Source: Rutidosis leptorrhynchoides (Eukaryota; Streptophyta; Magnoliopsida; Asterales; Asteraceae). From it: a stretch of DNA of 64,000 bases. The translations under genes and the position numbers were made by a program. Below the pieces are notes generated by a model. That model had not been told where the DNA came from, did not search any database, and was given only the letters and a program-made list of their open reading frames with translations. Shown here in pieces: positions 12,991 to 26,610 of this stretch (positions are counted from its first letter, which is position 1; each line of letters starts with the position of its first letter). Where the stretch lies: the NCBI RefSeq assembly GCF_046630445.1, contig NC_092334.1:109627001-109691000 (forward strand), in the 5' to 3' direction.

Positions 12991-14596
12991 AGATCTCTGT
13001 AGAGTCGAAAGAATAACTAATTTCTCCTTAAAATATTTACTAACGACAGTCTTAGCTATTATCAACATGCATAAAAGGATTACATATTGACTTTATAAAG
13101 GTGGTTATCGTATTGTACAACCATTTTATGCATTTTAACGATAGCTATAAGAACCGCCGTTAGCAAAATTATCATAATTAATAATAATAAAATTGAATTA
13201 AAAGGGTTAACAAAAAAAAATCATCAAATTGAAACAAATCAATCCAATCATCCTCATAACCCATGATTCGGTCTCCATTTATTATGCATTAAACAAAAAA
13301 ATTTAGTGTGTATATAAACCGTTTACCTTGTGTTTATATAAATTAACAAAATTATCTTTGACTAATTAGTGTTTTAAAAATTTATTTAAATATATTGCTA
13401 CGTATAGAACAAATTTAATTAGTATATTGGATAAACTTGTTCTTAACATATTCGATTGTCGATTTTAATTGATTTAATACTCATATTTAAGGTAACATAT
13501 TTGTTTAGTAACGTAGCACATCGCTTAAGCAAATTTAAGTTACGAGTGTCATTTTAAGAAACATTTAATTATATTGTAAATTTTAAAAATTTCTACATTC
13601 TATTGAATTATAATGATCACAATTCAGAAATTAATTTATTGTAGCTTTCACGGTTGGTGTTCATAATATAAACCCCAACTATAATAAGTATATATTAACA
13701 TTCTGAATACGATTAATTTTTATATTTATCGAGTGAATACCTTTCATAAAAAAGAAAGAAAAAAAAGAATACGATTATTGTTTCTATAAGAATATAGCTC
13801 CCAGTAATGATTTTTAACATATAGAATTATCAATTAATTGATCAGTTGACATTCGTATATGTAGCACGACTTTTTTAAATTAAATTATTATTAGCTATAA
13901 TAATTGATCGGTCGACATTTGTATATGTAGAAAAATTCGTGTTAAATATGTGAATTTGTTTTTAAGAAAAACAAGGGGGAAGAGATGGTTACTCTTGATC
14001 TCGATACTTAGTAGTGATCAAATTTAGCTTAAACAAGTCTAAATAAACATGGCATTTACAGTCTCACTATATAAGTTAATTTGAATGAAGCTTTGATTAT
14101 AAGCATGTCCCAATTACGTTTAAATACTAGCTAAATAAGAGAGCACGCAAGGTTGTCGTGTTAGTTTTAAATGCATTGTTCAATATGTAGACAAAGTCCC
14201 TTTGTATATACAAAAGTTTTTCATATATAAAAATAGTTCAATAATACTGGAAAAAATTAAATGTTTTTAAGACTTTATAAATAAATTAACCATAGAATAT
14301 ATTATTGTGTTATATGTTTGGACTCATTTACATTTCGAGTCGTGTTATTTCACACTTTACACGCCTCAAAATACAGTCATGAGAGTACGAGTCATGGGAA
14401 TACGAGGATTTAACCGAATACGAGGATTTAACCGTATGTGTCTCCAATTGCAAGTAGTTTAATGTATCGATGTAATATAAAAGATTTTATTAGATAAATA
14501 AAATATGGAATACCTAGCTATTCGCCAGGAGATTTAAGCATGCGTATTTGATTTGATTTTATTTTCATTTTTAAATGAAATGAATAAAATAGCATA
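12991..14596. other. AT-rich intergenic DNA, no gene seen
   Basis: Long A/T runs and short ORFs with no domain similarity. The last five bases (14592-14596, GCATA) are the probable left target-site duplication of element D. Confidence 0.5.
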
Positions 14597-15486
14597 TGTT
14601 GGGGAAATATTGGATTAGTGGGTAAAGAATCAACAGCAGGATTGATACTAAAATCGTGTGAACACTTTCTTAATAGAGTATTTCGACTCACTTGGTCACG
14701 GGTTACACGAAATCGCTATTAGGATAAGACTAGTATGAACAATCGTCTTGACCAAAAGATAATTGTTCTTTACAATTCTAGAAAGTATAATCTGTAAGTT
14801 TTGTGTTGAAAGTGTGTTAGACGTGTTCAAAATCTGGAACATTGTGTCAAAATGTCTAACCATTCATATGAAAATGAATCCATATATTTATAATGGGTCA
14901 AAAGGTATTTTTGAAGAGTCACACATTTTCATATGAACGCACATAATGCTTGGAATGTCACACCCATGTATTTGTGCTTAAACAATACATGAAAAAACTG
15001 TTCATAAATGTCCTGGAACAACCCCATAACATTTGGGGTTCAAATGTGCCTTTTGGGTTGAAAAGGCACATTTTCAGCGAGTTCAGTGATAAGCCGCGCC
15101 GCGGGTCCAGGAGCCGCGCCGCGGGCTAACACTTCCAAAAATGCCAAAACTCTCGAACTCAAAATCACCCTTTAAGCCGCGCCGCGGGCCCAAGAGTCGC
15201 GCCGCGGCTTAAAGCTACTGCATTTTACCAAAATCAAGTTTAAGCTTATTTTCAAGTGTGTTTAGCATTTCAAGTCGCGTTTTGCATTCTTTTAGGTTGC
15301 GTTTCGCATTCCTTAAGTTCCAAATATTATTTTCAAGCTCACTAACATATCCTCAAACTATTTTATACTTTACGAACATTTACTCCACACTCCCCAAATC
15401 CGTGTAGCGTTTCAATGGTTCGAGCACTTTCAACTTAGTAATCCAACCAACTAAAATGACGTTGGATCATGCTAAAATCACCAAAA
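14597..15486 (-). repeat. Element D 3' LTR
   Basis: 890 bp, aligned over its length to 57626-58499 with scattered substitutions and several indels. It contains four GC-rich GCCGCGCCGCGG-type boxes between about 15090 and 15210 in otherwise AT-rich DNA. On the plus strand the end is mutated to CCAAAA, where the other copy has CCAACA. Confidence 0.8.
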
Positions 15487-15510
15487 ATCCCCCCCCCCCC
15501 CCCATTTTAG
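15487..15510 (-). other. Element D polypurine tract
   Basis: Fifteen consecutive C on the plus strand (15489-15503), flanked by AT and ATTTT, read on the minus strand as AAAAT then G15 directly before the 3' LTR. This position and composition fit the plus-strand primer of an LTR retrotransposon and set the orientation of element D. Confidence 0.6.
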
Positions 15511-16648
15511 TATGATCCTTGATTACTAAAATACCAACAAACAGATAACTAGTGCATAAGTGTAAATGTCACATGGATTGAATTTACACATAGTATATTA
15601 CACGTGCAAGAATTCGAAAATCAGGGTGCTCTAATAGTTTGAACCCATCAATTCATTTGAAAACCTGTCGATAATATACACACTAGTTCCATACTTTCTA
15701 CAATTAACCCGACACTATTATAAGTCTTGTGTCCCAATCCTCTCATGAACATATCAAAAGCTAAGTCCCAAGCTTTCTTGAGGCGGCTTAACCTCATGTT
15801 CACATAGGTAGTTTCTTTTAATCTTGCTCCAGCGATGCAATTTTTCAAGACAACTATTAAGAAGTATTTAACTTCAACATTCTTTATCTCACGGGTCCGA
15901 ACACATACTTTGAGATCATATATTAAATGTGTTCCAATCTTCATATAGTAGGCTTTCCTCATTGAATTCAGCTCTTAGCATTGTACTAGAAGGGAATTGG
16001 GTATCCCACTATGGAAGATTTAAATGGACTTCAATCCCACAACATTAGCCAACTTGTGCGCACTACCAGCTAATGCTTTTCTCAAGTGATTTGGTCAAAC
16101 TTTTGTTGTAACCCAACAAAATCCACACACATCACTTCATTCGTGATAAACCTCACGAAACATAATTTATCTAAGGCATAAGTGTCTAGCTAGACTTTCA
16201 CTTATACATTCAAACACATGCCTTAGTCATGTGACACCCCATAACTAGGGATCACCATGAACTTTCATCTCATTCATTATGACTTCAATCAATTTCCTTT
16301 CTTTTTTGCAATCCTTTAAACCAAGGATTCACCAAGTTCTTTTTATACCATAAGAAATCGTACGTACTCAAAACAATTAATTGATTAGTCATTAGATATG
16401 TCCACCTTCCACAAGTCACTAATGTAAACCTATAGTTCATACACCCTTGATAATGTACCCCCATTATCCTTGTGTACACAATTATTGCCATTAAATTAGA
16501 TAGTGAGATTATTATTATAAACATACCCTAGTCAATCCACTTCTAAAAACAAGAAGTAATGACAATTAGTTTATGACATCCATAATCTCAACATCAACCT
16601 TTTTGATCCAAGATACCCCATCTATACCAAGTGTCAAAATCCAACAAC
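15511..16648 (-). other. Element D internal region, 3' part
   Basis: Sequence between the D polypurine tract and the target duplication of element A. Short minus-strand ORFs (for example 15962-15648) have no domain I recognise. It looks like non-coding filler of a non-autonomous element. Confidence 0.45.
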
Positions 16649-16653
16649 TTGTA

Positions 16654-18284
16654 TGTGACGACCCGGGAATTTCCGACCAAATTTAAACTTAATCTTTATA
16701 TAGTTTTGACACGATAAGCAAAGTCTATTAAACCGAGTCTCAAAATTTTTGAACTGTTTCATGAAATCATTTGACCTTCGACCAGTTCTGACGATTCACG
16801 AACAACTAATTGTAACTTGATATGTGTATAGATATATATATAAATAATAATTAGAAATATAATTTTATATATTGTATGTTGTTGTTACCAAAATTTATCT
16901 ATGTAAAATAAAACAAAATATAATAATTATTATTATTTAAAACATATCTATATATATAAATAAAAGTATATTAAAAAATAAATATTTAATGACTGTATTA
17001 CTCATTAGACGTTTCGATTATTATTTAGAGAAGTGTAATTCGAACTTATATTATTTTAAAATAAAAAGGTGATCCAAAAATGAGTTTTATAAATTTTAGG
17101 CTTATTAAAAAAATGTATTTAGGAACTATTTATTAAGTTTGATCACTTTTTATATTTTACCCAAATATGAGAGGGGCACTTGATGTAATTTTTATTTAAC
17201 AAATTAAGAATCGAATTTTATACCATAACGACCAAAATAAATATATATATTTAATCTCAAAATTTGGGATTTTTCCGAAGACTATTATCCGCCACTAATT
17301 TCAAATAGTACACGACACACGGTCCGTGGAAACAGTCGGTAGGATATATCCAAAAGAGGTTCACGAGAAAGTAAACTGATTACTTTATCTTTTTGTTTGT
17401 TCATCTACTACATAACCCCCCATCCATAATTGATGGATAACATCATGTTATTAAAATAATAATCATACAGTCCACATGAAATTCATAAAACGACATAATG
17501 TTAGGAAATAATACAGGAAGATTATCACACATATGTTATTACTATTTAAACAATTGTATACTCTATATACATACATGAAGATTATCACACTCACTCACCA
17601 CCTTAGCTTCAACCACCGCCACCATCCTCCAACCATCACCGTGAGACCATCACCACCTTATCACCACGAGCTTCCACCGGCACCACCATAATATCACCGT
17701 CACCCTTTCTCTCTCTCTCTCTCTACATCACTATATCTCTTTATTTATCAATTCCAATCTTGCTTGAACCCGGAATGAATCAAACACCAACACCAACCAT
17801 GGTGCTCCTATGTGTCCTGTTTAAGTTACGGCAAACACCACCACCAGGCTATCACCGGCGACCACCTAGAACCGCCACAAACCACCACCGTAACTCCAAT
17901 TTTTCTTTCTCTCTCATTCTCTCTCTCGTTAATATTTTCTGTTTCTACAACTAATTCTCAATTTGGCTTGAACTGGCACAGCTACTATGCATGACTGCTG
18001 CTATTTCACTTGTCCATTTATGCTAAACTGAAACCTTATCTATTGTTGTTGCAACCCCTCTTTGTTTGTTACTACGGTAAACCGAGAATTTTGATCACCG
18101 TACACTCATTTTCCTCGAAGAATAAATTACAAACAATTTGAAACTACTATCACTGTTCGACTGCTGCTGTATCTGTTTTCTTTCGGTTGAGCAGTCACGA
18201 AGACGTTGAGCGAAGAAGATGATGATACTTAGATGGTGATGTTTATCGATGAAGTTATAATAATGCTATATTGATGGTGATCGT
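16654..18284 (+). repeat. Element A 5' LTR, first part (interrupted by B)
   Basis: Matches 48837-50461 of the right LTR with point changes and small indels, for example a longer CT run near 17709. Positions 17590-17900 are rich in CACCAC/ACCGCC. The last five bases, ATCGT (18280-18284), are the target duplication of element B. The LTR resumes at 42398. Confidence 0.85.
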
Positions 18285-21200
18285 TGAAATGTCCCGTTCT
18301 TATTGATTAAAAACGTTCCATATTAATTGATTTCGTTGCGAGGTTTTGACCTCTATATGAGACGTTTTCAAAGACTGCATTCATTTTAAAACAAACCATA
18401 ACCTTTATTTCATCAATAAAGGTTTAAAAAGCTTTACGTAGATTATCAAATAATGATAATCTAAAATATCCTGTTTACACACGACCATTACATAATGGTT
18501 TACAATACAAATATGTTACAACAAAATAAGTTTCTTGAATGCAGTTTTTACACAATATCATACAAGCATGGACTCCAAATCTCGTCCTTATTTAAGTATG
18601 CGACAGCGGAAACTCTTAATAATCACCTGAGAATAAACATGCTTAAAACGTCAACAAAAATGTTGGTGAGTTATAGGTTTAACCTATATATATCAAATCA
18701 TAATAATAGACCACAAGATTTCATATTTCAATACACATCCCATACATAGAGATAAAAATCATTCATATGGTGAACACCTGGTAACCGACAATAACAAGAT
18801 GCATATATAAGAATATCCCCATCATTCCGGGACACCCTTCGGATATGATATAATTTCGAAGTACTAAAGCATCCGGTACTTTGGATGGGGTTTGTTAGGC
18901 CCAATAGATCTATCTTTAGGATTCGCGTCAATTAGGGTGTCTGTTCCCTAATTCTTAGATTACCAGACTTAATAAAAAGGGGCATATTCGATTTCGATAA
19001 TTCAACCATAGAATGTAGTTTCACGTACTTGTGTCTATTTTGTAAATCATTTATAAAACCTGCATGTATTCTCATCCCAAAAATATTAGATTTTAAAAGT
19101 GGGACTATAACTCACTTTCACAGATTTTTACTTCGTCGAGAAGTAAGACTTGGCCACTGTTGATTCACGAACCTATAACAATATATACATATATATTAAA
19201 GTATGTTCAAAATATATTTACAACACTTTTAATATATTTTGATGTTTTAAGTTTATTAAGTCAGCTGTCCTCGTTAGTAACCTACAACTAGTTGTCCACA
19301 GTTAGATGTACAGAAATAAATCAATAATTATTATCTTGAATCAATCCACGACCCAGTGTATACGTATCTCAGTATTGATCACAACTCAAACTATATATAT
19401 TTTGGAATCAACCTCAACCCTGTATAGCTAACTCCAACATTCACATATAGAGTGTCTATGGTTGTTCCGAAATATATATAGATGTGTCGACATGATAGGT
19501 CGAAACATTGTATACGTGTCTATGGTATCTCAAGATTACATAATATACAATACAAGTTGATTAAGTCAATGTTGGAATAGATTTGTTACCAATTTTCACG
19601 TAGCTAAAATGATAAAAATTATCCAATCTTGTTTTACCCATAACTTCTTCATTTTAAATCCGTTTTGAATGAATCAAATTGCTATGGTTTCATATTGAAC
19701 TGTATTTTATGAATCTACACAGAAAAAGTATAGGTTTATAGTCGGAAAAATAAGTTACAAGTCGTTTTTGTAAAGGTAGTCATTTCAGTCGAAAGAACGA
19801 CGTCTAGATGACCATTTTAGAAAACATACTTCCACTTTGAGTTTAACCATAATTTTTGGATATAGTTTCATGTTCATAATAAAAATCATTTTCTCAGAAT
19901 AACAACTTTTAAATCAAAGTTTATCATAGTTTTTAATTAACTAACCCAAAACAGCCCGCGGTGTTACTACGACGGCGTAAATCCGGTTTTACGGTGTTTT
20001 TCGTGTTTCCAGGTTTTAAATCATTAAGTTAGCATATCATATAGATATAGAACATGTGTTTAGTTAATTTTAAAAGTCAAGTTAGAAGGATTAACTTTTG
20101 TTTGCGAACAAGTTTAGAATTAACTAAACTATGTTCTAGTGATTACGAGTTTAAACCTTCGAATAAGATAGTTTTATATATATGAATCGAATGATGTTAT
20201 GAACATCATTACTACCTCAAGTTTAGTAGGTAAACCTACTGGAAGTGACAAGAAATGATCTAGCTTCAAAGGATCTTGGATGGCTTGAAAGTTCTTGAAG
20301 TAGGATCATGACACAAAAACAAGTTCAAGTAAGATTTTTGCTCGAATTAAGATAGTTTATAGTTATAGAAATTGAATCAAAGTTTGAATATGAATATTAC
20401 CTTGAATAAGAAAGATAACCTACTGTATATAACAAAGGTTTCTTGATCTTAGATGATTACTTGGAATGGATTAGAAAGCTTGGAAGTAAATTAGTAAACT
20501 TGAAGGGATTTTTGAAGTATTCTTGAAGTGTTCTTCCTATGATGATTATAGCTTGATTCTTGAAGTGATTTTTGATGAAGATGATGATTAACTACTGGAA
20601 AAATACGTTCATAATAGTGTGGGTGTGTTGAGAGAGAATTAGAAAGAGATTTGGAAGTGAAATGGAGTGAATGATGAGTGTTAATTGGTGAGTGGTGAGT
20701 GGGGTTAAAAGGAGTTCTAGTTAGTTGACTAGCTCATGGTAGAAGTTAAAATTGATTAGTCATACATGACATAATCAAGAGTGGAATCCCATGCTAGTTC
20801 CTATTGGTATATACCCATAGTAAGTACGTTTTGAAGCTGTGTATAATACGGGTAAGAATACGACTAGAATTCTTGATGAAAGAAAAGAATGGGAAAGTAA
20901 CTGTAACCATTTTCGTTAAGTATGAGTGTTTCGATATATGTCTTGAAGTCTTCCAAAAGTATTTTAATACATCTAAATACACTACATGTATATACATTTT
21001 AACGGAGTCGTTAAGTCATCATTAGTCGTTACATGTAAGTGTTGTTTTGAAACCTTTAAGCTAACGATCTCAATTAATGTTGTTAACCCATTGTTTATTA
21101 TATCTAATGAGATGTTAAATTATTATATTATCATGATATTATGATATATTAATATATCTTAATATGATATATATACATTTAAATGTCGTTACAACGATAA

Positions 21201-21531
21201 TCGTTACATATATGTCTCGTTTAAAAATCATTAAGTTAGTAGTCTTGTTTTTACATATGTAGTTCATTGTTAATATACTTAATGATATGTTTACTTATCA
21301 TAATATCATGTTAACTATATATATAACCATATATATGTCATCATATAGTTTTTACAAGTTTTAACGTTCGTGAATCACCGGTCAACTTGGGTAGTCAATT
21401 GTCTATATGAAACCTATTTCAATTAATCAAGTCTTAACAAGTTTGATTGCTTAACATGTTGGAAACGTTTAATCATGTAAATATCAATCTCAATTAATAT
21501 ATATAAACATGGAAAAGTTCGGGTCACTACA
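18285..21531 (-). repeat. Element B 3' LTR
   Basis: 3247 bp, same length as 39146-42392 with no offset change between internal landmarks. Short ORFs inside (for example 18495-18749) recur unchanged in the other LTR because the repeats are identical; they show no sign of being genes. Confidence 0.92.
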
Positions 21532-21567
21532 GTACCTACCCGTTAAATAAATTTCGTCCCGAAATTT
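21532..21567 (-). other. Element B polypurine tract and adjacent hairpin
   Basis: On the minus strand the internal region ends with the hairpin AAATTTCG-GGA-CGAAATTT (21567-21549), then TTAACGGGTAGGTAC (21546-21532), directly before the 3' LTR. The stop codon of pol overlaps the first base of the hairpin. The same hairpin plus polypurine arrangement occurs in elements A and C. Confidence 0.7.
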
Positions 21568-23642
21568 TAAGCTGTTGAAGGTGTTGACGAATCTTCTGGA
21601 AATAGATGCGGGTATTTCTTCTTCATCTGATCTTCACGCTCCCAGGTGAACTCGGGTCCTCTACAAGCATTCCATCGAACCTTAACAATTGGTATCTTGT
21701 TTTGCTTAAGTCTTTTAACCTCACGATCCATTATTTCGACGGGTTCTTCGATGAATTGAAGTTTTTCGTTGATTTGGATTTCATCTAACGGAATAGTGAG
21801 ATCTTCTTTAGCAAAACATTTCTTCAAATTCGAGACGTGGAAAGTGTTATGTACAGCCGCGAGTTGTTGAGGTAACTCTAGTCGGTAAGCTACTGGTCCG
21901 ACACGATCAATAATCTTGAATGGTCCAATATACCTTGGATTTAATTTCCCTCGTTTACCAAATCGAACAACGCCTTTCCAAGGTGCAACTTTAAGCATGA
22001 CCATCTCTCCAATTTCAAATTCTATATCTTTTCTTTTAATGTCAGCGTAGCTCTTTTGTCGACTTTGGGCAGTTTTCAACCGTTGTTGAATTTGGATGAT
22101 CTTCTCGGTAGTTTCTTGTATAATCTCCGGACCCGTAATCTGTCTATCCCCCACTTCACTCCAACAAATCGGAGACCTGCACTTTCTACCATAAAGTGCT
22201 TCAAACGGCGCCATCTCAATGCTTGAATGGTAGCTGTTGTTGTAGGAAAATTCTGCTAACGGTAGATGTCGATCCCAACTGTTTCCGAAATCAATAACAC
22301 ATGCTCGTAGCATGTCTTCAAGCGTTTGTATCGTCCTTTCGCTCTGCCCATCGGTTTGTGGATGATAGGCAGTACTCATGTCTAGACGAGTTCCTAATGC
22401 TTGCTGTAATGTCTGCCAGAATCTTGAAATAAATCTGCCATCCCTATCAGAGATAATAGAGATTGGTATTCCATGTCTGGAGACGACTTCTTTCAAATAC
22501 AGTCGTGCTAACTTCTCCATCTTGTCATCTTCTCTTATTGGCAGGAAGTGTGCTGATTTGGTGAGACGATCAACTATTACCCAAATAGTATCAAAACCAC
22601 TTGCAGTCCTTGGCAATTTAGTGATGAAATCCATGGTAATGTTTTCCCATTTCCATTCCGGGATTTCGGGTTGTTGAAGTAGACCTGATGGTTTCTGATG
22701 CTCAGCTTTGACCTTAGAACACGTCAAACATTCTCCTACATATTTAGCAACATCGGCTTTCATACCCGGCCACCAAAAATGTTTCTTGAGATCCTTGTAC
22801 ATCTTCCCCGTTCCAGGATGTATTGAGTATCTGGTTTTATGAGCTTCTCTAAGTACCATTTCTCTCATATCTCCAAATTTTGGTACCCAAATCCTTTCAG
22901 CCCTATACCGGGTTCCGTCTTCCCGAATATTAAGATGCTTCTCCGATCCTTTGGGTATTTCATCCTTTAAATTTCCTTCTTTTAAAACTCCTTGTTGCGC
23001 CTCCTTTATTTGAGTAGTAAGGTTATTATGAATCATTATATTCATAGATTTTACTCGAATGGGTTCTCTATCCTTCCTGCTCAAGGCATCGGCTACCACA
23101 TTTGCCTTTCCCGGGTGGTAACGAATCTCAAAGTCGTAATCATTCAATAATTCAATCCACCTACGCTGCCTCATATTCAGTTGTTTCTGATTAAATATGT
23201 GTTGAAGACTTTTGTGGTCGGTATATATAATACTTTTGACCCCATATAAGTAGTGCCTCCAAGTCTTTAATGCAAAAACAACCGCACCTAATTCCAAATC
23301 ATGCGTCGTATAATTTTGTTCGTGAATCTTCAATTGTCTAGACGCATAAGCAATCACCTTCGTTCGTTGCATTAATACACAACCGAGACCTTGCTTTGAT
23401 GCGTCACAATAAATCACAAAATCATCATTCCCTTCAGGCAATGACAATATAGGTGCCGTAGTTAGCTTTTTCTTCAATAACTGAAACGATTTCTCTTGTT
23501 CATCATTCCATTCAAATTTCTTCCCTTTATGCGTTAATGCAGTCAAGGGTTTTGCTATTCTGGAAAAGTCTTGGATGAACCTTCTGTAGTAACCAGCTAG
23601 TCCTAAAAACTGGCGTACGTGTTTCGGAGTTTTCGGTGTTTC
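21567..23642 (-). CDS. Element B gag-pol, 3' half (end of RT/start of RNase H, integrase, chromodomain)
   Basis: Continuation of the polyprotein whose first half is 37178-34690; element C separates the two. Removing C and one copy of the GTTTC duplication leaves 4560 bases, exactly 1520 codons including the stop, so the frame is preserved. Visible here: [12 protein letters not shown], the RNase H motif IYCDASKQG, the integrase zinc-binding H...H...[11 protein letters not shown], and the integrase catalytic triad in [15 protein letters not shown] and [10 protein letters not shown]. The [14 protein letters not shown] segment and the C-terminal chromodomain ([17 protein letters not shown]) follow. 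The eight apparent residues before TETPKTPK come from the C LTR and are not part of the protein. The gene is broken by insertion, not by decay. Confidence 0.9.
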   Translation of the reverse strand, partial: ETPKTPKHVRQFLGLAGYYRRFIQDFSRIAKPLTALTHKGKKFEWNDEQEKSFQLLKKKLTTAPILSLPEGNDDFVIYCDASKQGLGCVLMQRTKVIAYASRQLKIHEQNYTTHDLELGAVVFALKTWRHYLYGVKSIIYTDHKSLQHIFNQKQLNMRQRRWIELLNDYDFEIRYHPGKANVVADALSRKDREPIRVKSMNIMIHNNLTTQIKEAQQGVLKEGNLKDEIPKGSEKHLNIREDGTRYRAERIWVPKFGDMREMVLREAHKTRYSIHPGTGKMYKDLKKHFWWPGMKADVAKYVGECLTCSKVKAEHQKPSGLLQQPEIPEWKWENITMDFITKLPRTASGFDTIWVIVDRLTKSAHFLPIREDDKMEKLARLYLKEVVSRHGIPISIISDRDGRFISRFWQTLQQALGTRLDMSTAYHPQTDGQSERTIQTLEDMLRACVIDFGNSWDRHLPLAEFSYNNSYHSSIEMAPFEALYGRKCRSPICWSEVGDRQITGPEIIQETTEKIIQIQQRLKTAQSRQKSYADIKRKDIEFEIGEMVMLKVAPWKGVVRFGKRGKLNPRYIGPFKIIDRVGPVAYRLELPQQLAAVHNTFHVSNLKKCFAKEDLTIPLDEIQINEKLQFIEEPVEIMDREVKRLKQNKIPIVKVRWNACRGPEFTWEREDQMKKKYPHLFPEDSSTPSTA

Positions 23643-26412
23643 TGTAACGACCCGCACTTTTTCGATCATACTATACTTATAAGATTAATATTTACATAAA
23701 TTAAACCTTGCCAACATGATAAGCAATCCAAATTGTCGAGACTTATATTTCCGAAAAGAGTTTTACACAACGTTTGACCGTCTAGTTTGACCGATGATAT
23801 CACGAACTATACAATATATGATAATTATACGTTTGTGTATATAAATGTATATATACATATTTAACATGATTAATAAATGTTTTAATATCTCATTTTGTAT
23901 TAATAACAACAAGTTATATGTGTATTTTGAAACTACTAACTTAAGTTTTCAAAACGATAACTATACGTAACGTTATTTGACATAAATACTTAAGACATAT
24001 AATGTTTATACATATATTGTATAAGTAATGTATTTAATCACTTTTAAAGACTTAAATACATAAAACCATATAAGTGTATTCACAAAAGATAGCTATATTT
24101 GAATCCTCATTCCATTTTTCACAAAATTTCTATACGTATACCTAGAGTATTTGTACTCGTATCATACCTAGCTTCTAGATGTATTTACTATTGGTATATA
24201 CCAATAGGAAATACCAATGATCAGCCATGAATGATTAAGGGACATGATAACAACTTGTGGGAACCATCTTTAGTCATTTATCAAGACTTATTTGTAACAA
24301 AACAAAGTTATACATATCATGTATCTATATATCACGTTTTTATATGTGTATATATATACATGCTCATTTCCATTTTCTTCACTAGATCACTAACTCTAAA
24401 ACACACACACTTATGAGCCTTAAACCCCTTAATCATCTCAGCTCACATCTATGAAAATCTAGCTTCAAAAACCATACTAAAACACCATAAGAAAACCATA
24501 CAAAAACACTTCAAGAAAACCCTCCAAGAACACCAACTTACTTCCAATCTTTCATCCACTTCTATCACCCTTTTGATTCTAGCTTCTTACTTCTCTCTTA
24601 CAGCAACTTCATCCAAGGAACTTGAGGTAGAATCTATGTTCATAACCTTATTCGATTCATATATATATAGCTATCTTATTTTGTGGTACAAAAGTTTAAC
24701 AACAAGAACATAGTTTGAATGTTTTCAAACTTGTTTGCAAACTAAATAGATCCTTCTAACTTAACTTTTAAAATACTTCAAGACCTGTAATATAACTTAT
24801 GTATATGCTAATTTAACAAGGTAAAACTTGGTTTTTCAAAGTATAAGTATTTTTAGAAAAATGGTCATTAAATGATTTTGTTGTAACAAAAATGTTTAAC
24901 TTCATATGTTTCACTAATGTTTCACTTATGCCGTATGATTTTGAATACAAACCAAGGTATTTACAGTTCATAGTCTTAAAGAAGAACTCGATCCAAGAAG
25001 ATGGCAATTTGAATCAACGAAAACGGATTTGTAACGAAGAAACTATGACCGAAACAAAATTGGTTATCCTAGATCATTTCAACTACGGGATCAATTGGAA
25101 AAAAATGATATAAATCACATACTTCTAAGATAACATGATATTTTATATATATGTACTCATAATTCAATTTCATATGGTTCAGGATCACCCGTAAACAACA
25201 CGAGAAGATTAATCATAAGATCCCATGATTGTACGCAACACGTCATTTGACAACACCGGTACTTTATGTACGCAACACGTCATTTGACAACACCGGTACC
25301 ATGGGTCAAGATTAATCTCGACCAACACATATACGATGGGGTTTTATTGATTTCGTTGGGGGTTTTATTTATTTCATTGCGGGTATATTAAACATCTAAA
25401 AATGAACCATTAAAATTGAATTACTAACATCGGACTGCTAACTACGGACTAAGGAATTATTCAAAGTATTAAAAGTATAACAAGTATATATTTATAACGT
25501 TTGTTTAAAAATGAAAACATATTGATATATTATATATGGATAGGTTCGTGATATCAACCGGAAGACCGAGTCAAATTATTTATATCATCAAGACAAGAGT
25601 GAGTATATAGTCCCACTTTTAAACTCTAAATATTTCGGGATGAGAATACATGTATTTTATGTTTTACGATATGGACACAAGTAACTGAAAAATATATTCT
25701 ACGTTGAGTTGTACCACTGGCATACTTCCCTGTAGCTTGGTAACTAATATTTACAGCGGTAATGTAAACGCGAATCCTGTTGATAGATCTATCGGGCCTG
25801 ACAACCCCAACCGGACTGGACGACCAGTATTCAACGGTTGCACAGTACTTCGTTTTGTGACTACACTTGGTACGGTGTAGTAAGATTTCATATTAAAGGG
25901 AATATGCGACGTGAAAATGTTAAGTATGGTTATCAAGTGCTCAACCACTTAGAATACTTTTATTAAACTGTTTATATACGAAATCTTGTGGTCTATATAT
26001 ATATTGCTGCCGGCATTAAACCTATATCTCACCAACTTTATGTTGACCTTTTAAAAACATGTCTATTCTCAGGTGATTTCTAAAGCTTCCGCTGCATCAT
26101 GTTGGATCTAACCAGGATCTTGCGTACTCATGTTTGTGTCAAAAATAAAACTGCATATCCGAGATGTTGTATTGTAAAATATGCTAGAAACCGTGTTGTT
26201 GTCATCATTTGTAAAGTTTGTAAGTCGAAGATTATCGCTAAACGTTAATCTTCTTTTTATTGTCTTAAGCTTGTAACAAAAATAATGGTTATGGTTTGTA
26301 ATGTATAATATATGCAGTTTTCTTTCAAAAATGTCTCATATAGAGGTCAATACCTCGCAATGAAATCATACGTTATCTAACGCGTTCTTATGGTTAAGGA
26401 CGGGTTATGACA
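23643..26412 (+). repeat. Element C 5' LTR
   Basis: 2770 bp, same as 31920-34689. Near its 3' end is CTCATATAGAGGTCAATACC (26335 onward), whose GAGGT...ACCTC arms form a short inverted repeat and which is also present in the A and B LTRs. A splice-donor-like CTCAG|GTGATT lies at 26069-26078. Confidence 0.95.
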
Positions 26413-26414
26413 TG

Positions 26415-26426
26415 TGGTATCAGAGC
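26415..26426 (+). other. Element C primer binding site (initiator Met tRNA)
   Basis: TGGTATCAGAGC, two bases after the LTR end. It is complementary to the 3' end of plant initiator methionine tRNA, the usual minus-strand primer of Ty3/gypsy elements in plants. Confidence 0.9.
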
Positions 26427-26610
26427 GTTGGTCTTAGCGAACCAGGTTTGCATTAGTGTGTCTAACCGAGAAGTCGTTAGGATACATTAGTAAAGTCTGG
26501 ACTTTGACCGGGTCTGATTTTAAAAAAAAAAAACCATTGCTTATCACTGTTGGTTAAAATTTATGTGTAAATATTATGTAAGTACTAATGGGTTAGTTGT
26601 TGTGTGATAG

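Noticed and set aside
17760..17994. Pro/His-rich ORFs (also 49937-50173) as genes in the A LTR
   Set aside because: Low-complexity CAC/ACC sequence; the frames change between the two LTR copies by indels.
18495..21025. Short ORFs in the B LTR, repeated at 39356-41886
   Set aside because: Same reason: duplicates of one LTR, AT-rich, no coding signature. In the older solo LTR the frames are disrupted.
24231..25113. Short ORFs in the C 5' LTR (also at 32508-33390) as conserved small genes
   Set aside because: Their identical second copies are explained by the LTR pair itself; they have no domain and no independent conservation.
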